This document shows positions 1-5,754 of a stretch of 5,754 bases of DNA, piece after piece. How positions within the stretch are numbered: position 1 is the stretch's first letter; each line of letters begins with the position of its first letter. The notes beneath the pieces were generated by a model that was given only the letters and a program-made list of their open reading frames with translations, made no database searches and was not told the origin of the DNA. This stretch comes from Bdellovibrio sp. ZAP7 (GTDB taxonomy: Bacteria; Bacteroidota; Bacteroidia; Flavobacteriales; Flavobacteriaceae): the NCBI GenBank assembly GCA_943324165.2, contig CALPKO020000112.1:1-5754 (forward strand). Reading direction: 5' to 3'. The translations under genes were made by a program, and so were the position numbers.

Positions 1-334
1 AGAATTCCTGGCTCAATCCAACACTTTCTTTACCAAAAACCAACCAGTCTCCATCCTGAAAATCGTTTTCCAAATAGGATTTCTCAGCATGTGAACTCAT
101 TAAAAAAACACGACTCTTATCTTTAACAACTGACATCCAATCAGCTACGTTTTGGTATTCTGTCACATCAAGATGCACCCAATAATCTAAACCCGAACGT
201 TTTAGATTTTTATCGTTTATGACAAATCCAAAAGGATGGATCAAGTGCAATTTGCTTTCTGTTCCAACACACAAGCGGCCAATATTGCCAGTATTATTAG
301 GGATTTCGGGTTCAACAAGAACAATGTTTAGCAT
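1..334 (-). CDS. trmL: tRNA (cytidine/uridine-34-2'-O)-methyltransferase TrmL, 3' end cut by the window edge
   Basis: SPOUT-class (SpoU family) enzyme that, in characterised relatives, transfers a methyl group from S-adenosylmethionine to the 2'-OH of wobble nucleotide 34 in certain leucine tRNAs, supporting accurate decoding. The visible 111 residues open with the family signature PEIPNNTGNIGRLC (residues 9-22). A second signature, VFGKESVGL (99-107), matches the FGxExxGL glycine-rich loop that helps form the trefoil-knot cofactor site. E. coli TrmL is 157 residues, so roughly the last 45 residues, including the third motif (S-L-N-L-S-N type), lie off the left edge. The ATG at 334-332 directly follows the TAA stop of the rluE-like gene with no base between, so the two are almost certainly co-transcribed and translationally coupled. 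There is no Shine-Dalgarno sequence. Family assignment is firm; the exact tRNA target is inferred from the family. Confidence 0.93.
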   Translation of the reverse strand, partial: MLNIVLVEPEIPNNTGNIGRLCVGTESKLHLIHPFGFVINDKNLKRSGLDYWVHLDVTEYQNVADWMSVVKDKSRVFLMSSHAEKSYLENDFQDGDWLVFGKESVGLSQEF

Positions 335-928
335 TTAAATAATATTTTTTGTTGACAAATCTAAACCAAAATTGTCAACTTCTAACACTTCACCAGCTTT
401 TAAATCGTTCAATAAAACCGTTCCAATTCGCACTCTAATCAATCTTAAAGTAGGAAATCCAACAGCAGCTGTCATTTTTCTTATTTGTCTAAATTTACCT
501 TCGTTAACAGTTATGGTTACCCAAGAAGTGGGGCCATGCCGTTCGTCTCTGATTTTTTTTCCGCGTAAACCAAAATTTGGAATTTCATTTAAAATAGCTG
601 CTTCACATGGTTTTGTAATGTATTTTTTTCCTTCAAAACCAATCTCAACACCCATTTTTATTTTTTCAATCGCTGCTTGATTAATTATGCCATCAACTTG
701 AACAAAATATTCTTTATAGACTTTGCTACTCGTTATAAAATCGCTCATTTTGCCATCGGTTGTTAGCAAAAGCAACCCTTCAGAATCTTCGTCTAGGCGC
801 CCGATTGCCATTGTTCCTATGGGAAAATCATAAATCTCTCCAAGTAATTTTTTATTTCGTTTTAGTTTGTAAATAAATTGGCTAAGGAATCCGTAGGGTT
901 TGTGAAGGATAAAGTGGCGATGGTTCAT
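335..928 (-). CDS. rluE: 23S rRNA pseudouridine synthase, RluE type (RsuA/RluB/E/F family)
   Basis: Isomerises one uridine in 23S rRNA to pseudouridine; E. coli RluE acts on U2457 in the peptidyl-transferase region. The 197-residue protein starts directly with the catalytic fold (HKPYGFLSQF, residues 9-18) and has no N-terminal S4 RNA-binding domain, as in RluE and unlike RsuA, RluB and RluF. The catalytic loop GRLDEDSEGLL (43-53) holds the nucleophile Asp46. The C-terminal block with PTSW (133-136), EGKFRQIRKM (143-152) and VGFPTLRLIR (156-165) is the part most like E. coli RluE from memory and supports this subfamily. The start is the only ATG ahead of the conserved fold. Its stop (TAA, 337-335) abuts the trmL start, giving a two-gene RNA-modification operon probably driven from the box at 933-940. 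Family is certain; the exact target uridine is inferred. Confidence 0.92.
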   Translation of the reverse strand: MNHRHFILHKPYGFLSQFIYKLKRNKKLLGEIYDFPIGTMAIGRLDEDSEGLLLLTTDGKMSDFITSSKVYKEYFVQVDGIINQAAIEKIKMGVEIGFEGKKYITKPCEAAILNEIPNFGLRGKKIRDERHGPTSWVTITVNEGKFRQIRKMTAAVGFPTLRLIRVRIGTVLLNDLKAGEVLEVDNFGLDLSTKNII

Positions 929-932
929 TGTT

Positions 933-940
933 CAAAAATA
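933..940 (-). promoter_or_regulatory. candidate -7 box for the rluE-trmL operon
   Basis: Read leftward, these bases are TATTTTTG, a perfect match to the Bacteroidota -7 consensus TANNTTTG. The box ends only four bases before the rluE ATG (928), so transcription would begin at or just inside the start codon, giving a leaderless or near-leaderless mRNA. The best upstream TTTG (957-954) is only 13 bases away, shorter than the 17-23 reported for Flavobacterium promoters, so the -33 element is poor. Position between the tonB terminator and rluE supports a promoter role. Confidence 0.4.
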
Positions 941-962
941 CATTTTATTTTTGCAAATGAAT

Positions 963-993
963 AAAAAAAAACAGCACCGAAGTGCCGCTTTTT
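963..993 (-). terminator. Rho-independent terminator of the tonB gene
   Basis: Read leftward from the base after the tonB stop codon, the sequence forms a hairpin of 12 pairs: five A-T pairs at the base, then arms GCGGCAC and GTGCTGT closed by a TTCG tetraloop. This is the very stable C(UUCG)G loop in RNA. A run of nine T residues (971-963) overlaps the 3' arm and its tail. Two pairs are G-U wobbles on this strand but A-C mismatches on the other, so the hairpin is built to work leftward. It lies against the TAG stop (996-994). Confidence 0.9.
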
Positions 994-1809
994 CTATCTT
1001 AGTTCTACTGTTATGGGCAAATTGTAAAATGCGCGAACAGATTTTCCTTCTTTTATTCCAGGTTCCCATTTTGTTTTTAACGATTTTAAAACACGAATGG
1101 CCTCCTCAGCAAGTCCATATCCAGGATCTCTTTTTACAATTATATTACTCATTGAGCCATCAATTTCTACAACAAAAGAAACATCTATTTTTATTGTTCT
1201 TTCTAATTCAATTTCTGGAGTATTAAAATTACGTCCTACATAATTTAGAAATTTACCAATTCCTCCTGGAAACGCTGGATTTTTATCTAATTCATAAGAA
1301 TTTAAAATCGCAGGCGAATTGTCTAAAGGAATATTTCTAGCTGCAATCCCAGGTTTTGAATTAGAACGTTCTCCTTCACTTCCAGACAAACTGTTGTTTT
1401 TCGATGTGGTATTGCTTGATAAATCAATGTTTTTTGGGATTTCAATTGCTTCAAGTGGATTTTTAGTAATAATTGATTTCGTTAAATTTGGCTTTGTCTT
1501 TTGTGCTTTTTGTTCGTTTTTTGCTGGCGGTACAACTGATTTTTTTTCAGGAATTAGAGGTTTTTGAAAATAAACTGAAGGACCTAAAATTGGCTGTTCT
1601 TGAGCTATTGGTTTTGGCGAAATTCCATAAAAATACTGAATTGCAGTGGGTAAACTGACAACAACCAAAACAAAAAACAATGCTAAAAAAAGAGAAATAA
1701 TTGTTGTTTTTGGACTTTCTTTGCGCAATTGATAAGCGCCATAATCTTTGTTTTTGCCTTCAAAAACTAAATCAATCCAACGGGTTTCGAAAATACTTAA
1801 TTTTGACAT
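994..1809 (-). CDS. TonB family energy transducer
   Basis: Inner-membrane-anchored protein that spans the periplasm and passes energy from the proton-driven ExbB-ExbD motor to TonB-dependent outer-membrane receptors (SusC-type or siderophore transporters). Of 271 residues, 1-35 are cytoplasmic and contain RWIDLVFEGKNKDYGAYQLR (10-29), a segment common at the start of flavobacterial TonB proteins. One hydrophobic membrane helix covers about 36-59. Residues 60-175 form a Pro/Lys/Ser/Asn-rich periplasmic linker. The TonB C-terminal domain is about 178-271, with FPGGI (180-184), the strand-rich SFVVEIDGS (211-219), DPGYG (228-232), W248 and YNLPI (262-266). The length is usual for the family. No exbB or exbD is adjacent in the window, so the motor partners must be encoded elsewhere. 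It ends on its own terminator. Which receptors it serves cannot be told from sequence, so no numbered symbol is given. Confidence 0.93.
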   Translation of the reverse strand: MSKLSIFETRWIDLVFEGKNKDYGAYQLRKESPKTTIISLFLALFFVLVVVSLPTAIQYFYGISPKPIAQEQPILGPSVYFQKPLIPEKKSVVPPAKNEQKAQKTKPNLTKSIITKNPLEAIEIPKNIDLSSNTTSKNNSLSGSEGERSNSKPGIAARNIPLDNSPAILNSYELDKNPAFPGGIGKFLNYVGRNFNTPEIELERTIKIDVSFVVEIDGSMSNIIVKRDPGYGLAEEAIRVLKSLKTKWEPGIKEGKSVRAFYNLPITVELR

Positions 1810-1923
1810 AATAAATATAGTTAAAGGTTAAGTACAATTTATTCCATAAGCAAAATTTATTTTAACATACAACGTAAAATTGTATTAAAATATTGTGCTT
1901 TATCAAGGATAATTCGAAAAATT

Positions 1924-1953
1924 ATGGGGAATGCTTTTACAGCAGGATGCAGT
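1924..1953. other. unexplained GC-richer block in the ebfC-tonB intergenic region
   Basis: The 150-base gap between tonB and ebfC (1810-1959) is very AT-rich except for this block of about 30 bases, which includes GGGGAATGC and GCAGGATGCAG and is visibly richer in G and C. A small AT stem (ATAATT 1909-1914 with AATTAT 1920-1925) borders it, without a U-tract that would make it a convincing terminator for ebfC. Short open stretches cross it but no gene is supported. It could be an untranslated regulatory element of the ebfC 3' end or tonB leader, or a relic of a lost gene. Confidence 0.2.
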
Positions 1954-1959
1954 AATAAT

Positions 1960-2286
1960 TTACTTAAATAAGTCTTCCATTCCGGGAATCATTGGCATAT
2001 CTACTTTCGCAACTGCATCTAGTTCTGCTTGATTTACAGCCATTGCTTTTTGAATCGCTTTGTTGATAACCAAAAGCAAATAGTCTTCTAATTGTTCTTT
2101 GTCTTCTAATAAACTATTATCTATTTGGATGTTTTTCAATGAATTATTAGCGGTTAAGGTAACTTTTAGAAGTCCGTCACTACTTTGTTCATCTACTAAA
2201 ATTGTATCTAGACGTTTTTTTGTTTCTTCTATTTTTTGTTGGGTTTCTTTCATTTTTCCCATCATTCCCATTAAATCTCCAAACAT
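1960..2286 (-). CDS. ebfC: YbaB/EbfC family nucleoid-associated DNA-binding protein
   Basis: Small dimeric protein that binds DNA in pincer fashion and helps organise the nucleoid; in many bacteria the gene sits beside dnaX and recR, but not here. From the ATG at 2286 it is 108 residues, close to the 109 of E. coli YbaB. It opens with a Met/Gly-rich stretch ([12 protein letters not shown]), then a long charged helix with coiled-coil character (about 12-30). The central sheet follows, with the family's most recognisable part: GLLKVTLT and the [16 protein letters not shown] region, then a C-terminal helix (NKAIQKAMA) and a Pro/Met tail ([11 protein letters not shown]). The frame also allows a 10-residue longer version from a TTG at 2316, but that codon lies inside a good -7 promoter box, and the added residues do not resemble the family start, so the ATG is preferred. 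No Shine-Dalgarno sequence is present. Confidence 0.88.
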   Translation of the reverse strand: MFGDLMGMMGKMKETQQKIEETKKRLDTILVDEQSSDGLLKVTLTANNSLKNIQIDNSLLEDKEQLEDYLLLVINKAIQKAMAVNQAELDAVAKVDMPMIPGMEDLFK

Positions 2287-2313
2287 ATTTTTATTTTTAA
2301 ATAATTTATCCGA

Positions 2314-2321
2314 CAAATTTA
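2314..2321 (-). promoter_or_regulatory. -7 box of the ebfC promoter
   Basis: Read leftward the sequence is TAAATTTG, a perfect TANNTTTG match. Transcription would start near 2307, leaving a leader of about 20 A/T-rich bases before the ATG at 2286. An upstream TTTG lies about 14 bases away, a little short for a -33 element. The box overlaps the alternative TTG start at 2316, which argues against that start being used. Confidence 0.5.
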
Positions 2322-2355
2322 TTAAATTGCTTATTCAAATGCTAAAACTTTTTTT

Positions 2356-4491
2356 ATGAAAAACGTAAACTTTTTTATTTGTCTTTTTGCTATTTTTGCA
2401 GACACTTACGCGCAAAAAAATACTACTAAAATGTCAGAAAAACATATTGCTCCAATTGCTAAGATAATCCCGGAAATCCTTGAAAAACATGGTGATAAAC
2501 GAACCGATAATTACTATTGGTTAAAGGACCGTGAAAATCCGGAAGTTATTGATTATTTGAATAATGAAAATGATTATTACAACAAAATGACAGCTTCTAC
2601 CAAAGATTTTCAGAAAGATTTATTTACTGAAATGAAAAGCAGAATCAAAGAAGACGACCAATCTGTTCCTTATTTTTATAACGGTTATTTTTATATTACA
2701 AGAGTAGAAAAAGACAAAGATTATCCGATTTATGCCAGAAAAAAGGAAACACTTTCTGCGGAAGAAGAAATTTTATTCGACTGCAACGAACTTGCAAAAG
2801 GAAAATCTTTTTTTCAATTGAACAATTTAGCCATCAGCCCAGACAATAAATTTGCAGCTTTTTCTGTCGATTTCGTCGGAAGAAGAATTTATACTATTCA
2901 AATAAAGAATCTAATTACAGGAGAAATTTTAGCTGACAAAATCGAAAATGCCGAAGGTAGCGCCGTTTGGGCAAACGATAATAAGACTTTGTTTTATACC
3001 ACGCAAGATAAAATTACACTTCGCTCCGATAAAATTTTTAAACATATTTTAGGCACAGATTCAAAAGAAGACGAGTTGGTTTATGAAGAAAAAGATGAAA
3101 CTTTTAATGTAGATATTAGCAAAACAAAATCTCGAAAATATTTGATTATTGAATCTGGAAGTACATTAACAACTGAATATCAAATACTTTTGGCGGACAA
3201 TCCTAATGATAAATTTAAAATTTTTCAGAAAAGAAAGCGAGGTTTAGAATACAGTATCGAACATTTTGACGACAGTTTTTATGTTTTAACTAATTTAGAC
3301 AAGGCAACCAATTTCAAACTGATGAAAACGCCAGAAAATGCTACTTCTAAAGAAAATTGGAAGGATTTAATCCCGCACCGAAAAGACGTTTTGTTGGAGG
3401 ATATTGATATTTTCAAGAATTATTTAGTCATTAAAGAACGAAATAACGGGCTAACAAAAATCAGAATCAAACCTTGGATTGGAGAAAATGATTATTATTT
3501 GCCATTTGATAGCGAAACCTATACTGCCTACACAACCAGCAACGTTGATTTTGATACCGATATTTTGAGGTATGGTTATCAATCGTTAACAACGCCTTCA
3601 TCGGTAATTGACTTTGATATGAAAACCAAAACAAAAACAGTTTTAAAAGAACAAGAAGTTTTGGGAGGTAATTTTGATAAAAACAATTACAACGAAGAGA
3701 GAATTTGGGCAACCGCAACGGATGGAACAAAGGTGCCAATTTCGATTGTTTACAAAAAAGGAATGATTAAAAACGGTAAAAATCCTTTGTTGCAATATGC
3801 CTATGGTTCTTATGGTTATTCGATGGAAGATACTTTTTCTACTTCTAGATTGAGTTTGCTCGACCGTGGATTTATTTTTGCAATTGCACACATTCGTGGT
3901 GGCGAAGAACTCGGAAGAACTTGGTATGAAGATGGTAAATTAATGAAAAAGAAAAATACTTTTACCGATTTTATCGATTGTTCAAAGTTTTTAATTGAAC
4001 AGAAATTTACTTCTCCTCAACACCTTTACGCCGAAGGAGGCTCTGCTGGCGGCTTGTTGATGGGAGCAATTGTTAACATGGCACCGCATCTTTACCACGG
4101 AATTGTTGCTCAAGTCCCTTTTGTCGATGTGATTACAACGATGTTAGACGATTCAATCCCCCTTACTACCGGGGAATATGACGAATGGGGAAATCCGAAC
4201 GAAAACAAAGCCTACCATTACATGAAGTCTTATTCTCCGTACGATAATGTCGTGGCTCAAAACTATCCTAATATGTATGTTTCTTCAGGTTTGCATGATT
4301 CTCAAGTGCAGTATTGGGAACCTGCAAAATGGGTTGCTAAATTGAGGGCGTCGAAAACAGATGATAACGTTTTATTTTTAAATACAAATATGGATGCTGG
4401 TCATGGAGGTGCTTCAGGGAGATTTGAAGCGTTAAAGGAGGTAGCGAAAGAATTTAGTTTTTTACTAGAATTAGAAAAAATTGAAAAATAA
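2356..4491 (+). CDS. ptrB: oligopeptidase B (protease II), S9A prolyl oligopeptidase family
   Basis: Serine peptidase that cuts short peptides after Arg or Lys. The 711 residues comprise an N-terminal segment, a seven-bladed propeller that limits substrate size (about 100-430), and an alpha/beta-hydrolase domain (about 440-711). The triad is Ser563 in GGSAGG, Asp648 in GLHDSQVQYWEPAKW and His683 in DAGHGG. All three sit at a constant offset of 31 from E. coli PtrB Ser532, Asp617 and His652. The P1-binding acidic site is kept as Glu607 and Asp609 (TTGEYDEW). The first 20 residues look like a short signal peptide: Lys2, a hydrophobic core FFICLFAIFA, and a cut at TYA-Q, with Gln at +1 as is common in flavobacterial exports. 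However, a second ATG at 2431 gives a cytosolic form of 686 residues, the same length as E. coli PtrB, and a perfect -7 box lies between the two starts. Function is secure; the start and the cell compartment are not. Confidence 0.93.
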   Translation: MKNVNFFICLFAIFADTYAQKNTTKMSEKHIAPIAKIIPEILEKHGDKRTDNYYWLKDRENPEVIDYLNNENDYYNKMTASTKDFQKDLFTEMKSRIKEDDQSVPYFYNGYFYITRVEKDKDYPIYARKKETLSAEEEILFDCNELAKGKSFFQLNNLAISPDNKFAAFSVDFVGRRIYTIQIKNLITGEILADKIENAEGSAVWANDNKTLFYTTQDKITLRSDKIFKHILGTDSKEDELVYEEKDETFNVDISKTKSRKYLIIESGSTLTTEYQILLADNPNDKFKIFQKRKRGLEYSIEHFDDSFYVLTNLDKATNFKLMKTPENATSKENWKDLIPHRKDVLLEDIDIFKNYLVIKERNNGLTKIRIKPWIGENDYYLPFDSETYTAYTTSNVDFDTDILRYGYQSLTTPSSVIDFDMKTKTKTVLKEQEVLGGNFDKNNYNEERIWATATDGTKVPISIVYKKGMIKNGKNPLLQYAYGSYGYSMEDTFSTSRLSLLDRGFIFAIAHIRGGEELGRTWYEDGKLMKKKNTFTDFIDCSKFLIEQKFTSPQHLYAEGGSAGGLLMGAIVNMAPHLYHGIVAQVPFVDVITTMLDDSIPLTTGEYDEWGNPNENKAYHYMKSYSPYDNVVAQNYPNMYVSSGLHDSQVQYWEPAKWVAKLRASKTDDNVLFLNTNMDAGHGGASGRFEALKEVAKEFSFLLELEKIEK
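2391..2398 (+). promoter_or_regulatory. possible internal -7 box ahead of the second ptrB start
   Basis: TATTTTTG followed by CA is a perfect TANNTTTG match. It lies inside the putative signal-peptide coding stretch, 32 bases before the in-frame ATG at 2431. Transcription from it would start near 2405 and could make only the short, unexported form. No TTG sits at the 17-23 base spacing upstream, and the bases also encode the ordinary residues Ile-Phe-Ala, so coincidence is quite possible. No equally good box was found upstream of the ATG at 2356. Confidence 0.3.
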
Positions 4492-4518
4492 TTAATTTTT
4501 TTGCTTAATTTTACAAAG

Positions 4519-4555
4519 TTTTGAAGTAGTGTTTTTTTATAATAAATATACTTTG
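4519..4555 (+). promoter_or_regulatory. weak candidate promoter for the cysteine synthase-like gene
   Basis: TTTTG at 4519-4523 could serve as a -33 element, and 23 bases later TATACTTTG (4547-4555) resembles the -7 box but has three bases instead of two between TA and TTTG. A start near 4562 would leave about 10 leader bases before the ATG at 4572. The 80-base gap after ptrB has no convincing terminator, so read-through from ptrB is also possible. Confidence 0.3.
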
Positions 4556-4571
4556 ATAAACTATTTTTTTT

Positions 4572-5612
4572 ATGAAAGAAGAAATAAAAGCTTATAATAA
4601 TGTTCTAGAATTGATTGGTAACACACCACTTATCAAAATAGATAAAATAACCGAAGGATTAAAAGGTAACTTTTTTGCAAAAGTAGAAGCTTTTAATCCC
4701 GGGCATTCAACGAAAGATAGAATTGCATTGTATATTATTGAAGAGGCAGAACGCACAGGCATTTTAACACCAGGCGATACCATTATTGAAACTACATCGG
4801 GTAATACAGGTTTTAGTCTTGCAATGGTCAGCATTATCAAAGGTTACAATTGTATTTTGGCGGTAAGTTCAAAGTCTTCAAAAGACAAGATTGACATGTT
4901 ACGCAGTCTCGGCGCAAAGGTTTACGTTTGTCCAGCTAATGTTTCAGCAGACGATGAGCGCTCTTACTACAGTGTTGCAAAACGTTTGCACGAAGAAACC
5001 AAAGGCTCTGTTTACATCAATCAATATTTCAACCAACTCAATATTGATGCACATTACAAAACAACCGGTCCAGAAATTTGGAAACAAACTAACGGAAAAA
5101 TAACCCATTTAATTGCTTGTAGCGGAACAGGTGGAACAATTTCTGGAACAGCAAAATACTTGAAAGAACAAAATCCAACTATTAGAATATTAGGCGTTGA
5201 TGCTTTTGGATCTGTTTTAAAAAAATACCACGAAACCAAAGAATTCGACAACGACGAAATTTATCCGTACAGGATTGAAGGTTTAGGTAAAAATTTAATT
5301 CCATCTGCCACAGATTTTGATGTAATTGATAAGTTTACTAAAGTATCTGATGAAGAAAGTGCGCACGCCGCGAGAGAATTAACCAGAACTGAAGGACTAT
5401 TTTTAGGATATACGTCAGGAGCCGTAATTCAAGCCATTAGACAATTTGATGAAGATGGCGAATTTGATGAGAATAGTAATATAATTGCAATTTTCCCAGA
5501 TCATGGCTCTCGTTACATGAGCAAAATATACAGTGACGAATGGATGGAAGAGCAAGGTTTTTTCGATAGTGTAAATGCCGAGGAAGCCCAGAAAATAGAA
5601 TTTATAAAATAG
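4572..5612 (+). CDS. PLP-dependent cysteine synthase / cystathionine beta-synthase-like enzyme
   Basis: Fold-type II PLP enzyme expected to catalyse beta-replacement on an activated serine: either O-acetylserine plus sulfide to cysteine, or serine plus homocysteine to cystathionine. The opening [11 protein letters not shown] (10-20) is characteristic of the family. Lys48 (HSTKDR, 45-50) is the expected Schiff-base lysine. TSGNTG (75-80) contacts the substrate carboxylate and the cofactor 3'-hydroxyl. GTGGT (185-189) is the phosphate-binding loop. YTSGA (280-284) supplies Ser282 near the pyridine nitrogen. The C-terminal [17 protein letters not shown] region (309-325) resembles the end of the cystathionine beta-synthase core (PD..RNYM.K..SD.WM) more than classical CysK. 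At 346 residues it has no C-terminal CBS-domain pair. The usual GSVK before the lysine is HSTK here. Start: first ATG, directly ahead of the conserved region. CysK versus CBS activity cannot be settled from sequence, so no symbol is given. Confidence 0.88.
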   Translation: MKEEIKAYNNVLELIGNTPLIKIDKITEGLKGNFFAKVEAFNPGHSTKDRIALYIIEEAERTGILTPGDTIIETTSGNTGFSLAMVSIIKGYNCILAVSSKSSKDKIDMLRSLGAKVYVCPANVSADDERSYYSVAKRLHEETKGSVYINQYFNQLNIDAHYKTTGPEIWKQTNGKITHLIACSGTGGTISGTAKYLKEQNPTIRILGVDAFGSVLKKYHETKEFDNDEIYPYRIEGLGKNLIPSATDFDVIDKFTKVSDEESAHAARELTRTEGLFLGYTSGAVIQAIRQFDEDGEFDENSNIIAIFPDHGSRYMSKIYSDEWMEEQGFFDSVNAEEAQKIEFIK

Positions 5613-5634
5613 TGTCATTACCCATAATATTTTT

Positions 5635-5660
5635 AAAAGCCCATTTTATTGGGCTTTTTT
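5635..5660 (+). terminator. Rho-independent terminator of the cysteine synthase-like gene
   Basis: A perfect 9-pair stem (AAAAGCCCA 5635-5643 with TGGGCTTTT 5650-5658) with a 6-base loop TTTTAT is followed by a run of six T residues (5655-5660). It sits 22 bases after the stop codon. On the opposite strand the T-run is only four bases, so it mainly serves rightward transcription. Confidence 0.92.
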
Positions 5661-5700
5661 CATTTTCCATAGTTTATTATTTGGATTATTTTAACTTCAT

Positions 5701-5735
5701 TTTGACCGAATAACCTTTTTTTAGGTGTACTTTTG
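5701..5735 (+). promoter_or_regulatory. Bacteroidota-type promoter for a gene beyond the right edge
   Basis: TTTG (5701-5704) is followed after 23 bases by TACTTTTG (5728-5735), a perfect TANNTTTG box trailed by CA, as often seen in Flavobacterium. The spacing is at the upper end of the reported 17-23 range. It follows the preceding gene's terminator, so it begins a new transcription unit with a start predicted near 5742. The transcribed product lies outside the window. Confidence 0.6.
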
Positions 5736-5754
5736 CAAATCTGAAAAAACCAAA

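Noticed and set aside
951..1226. Rightward open frame whose ATG at 957 follows the box at 946-953; its start resembles a lipoprotein signal (SILVLLLWANC).
   Set aside because: It lies wholly antisense to the tonB terminator and the conserved TonB C-terminal domain, which explain the sequence. After the hydrophobic start the rest is low-complexity Leu/Phe/Gln, typical of a shadow frame.
1851..1859. TAAATTTTG read leftward, a possible -7 box for tonB.
   Set aside because: It has three bases between TA and TTTG instead of two, and no TTG at 17-23 bases upstream, so it is not better than chance in this AT-rich gap.
1833..1884. Imperfect inverted repeat TACAATTTA / TAAAATTGTA upstream of tonB.
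   Set aside because: The arms are short, AT-only apart from one C or G, one base out of register, and about 33 bases apart; expected by chance in DNA of this composition.
2099..2359. Rightward 86-codon open frame overlapping ebfC.
   Set aside because: It is antisense to the conserved EbfC fold, and its translation is biased toward Phe/Ser/Leu as expected from a shadow frame.
4480..4504. AT-rich inverted stretch after the ptrB stop as a possible terminator.
   Set aside because: It has no G-C pairs in any stem, so no stable hairpin can be supported.

Overview
This window is an ordinary stretch of chromosome from a member of the Bacteroidota, most likely the family Flavobacteriaceae and plausibly Flavobacterium. 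Several things point that way. The DNA is AT-rich. The genes whose upstream sequence is visible lack a purine-rich Shine-Dalgarno sequence and have A/T-only leaders instead. Copies of the Bacteroidota -7 promoter box TANNTTTG precede several genes. The TonB protein has the N-terminal segment typical of flavobacterial energy transducers. No phage, insertion sequence, CRISPR array, rRNA or tRNA was seen.

The left half is transcribed leftward. From the left edge it holds the 5' two-thirds of a tRNA wobble-base 2'-O-methyltransferase gene (trmL, 1-334, cut by the edge). It is directly abutted by a 23S rRNA pseudouridine synthase gene of the RluE type (335-928); the two form a tight RNA-modification operon. 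A 65-base gap follows, holding the operon's probable promoter and the strong C(UUCG)G terminator of the next gene. That gene encodes a TonB energy transducer (994-1809). After a 150-base gap comes an EbfC/YbaB nucleoid-associated protein gene, best started at 2286.

The right half is transcribed rightward. A divergent junction of about 70 bases leads into an oligopeptidase B (S9A serine peptidase, 2356-4491) with a complete Ser-Asp-His triad. Next is a PLP-dependent cysteine synthase / cystathionine beta-synthase-like enzyme (4572-5612), closed by a clear Rho-independent terminator (5635-5660). The last 50 bases carry a good Bacteroidota promoter for a gene beyond the right edge.

The genes are housekeeping functions (RNA modification, outer-membrane energy transduction, nucleoid organisation, peptide breakdown, sulfur amino acid metabolism). 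Beyond the trmL-rluE pair there is no shared pathway. I found no previously undescribed system. The points most worth checking are the true starts of ebfC and the oligopeptidase gene, a substituted S2 subsite in the oligopeptidase, a back-to-back pair of -7 boxes at 933-953, and an unexplained GC-richer block at 1924-1953.
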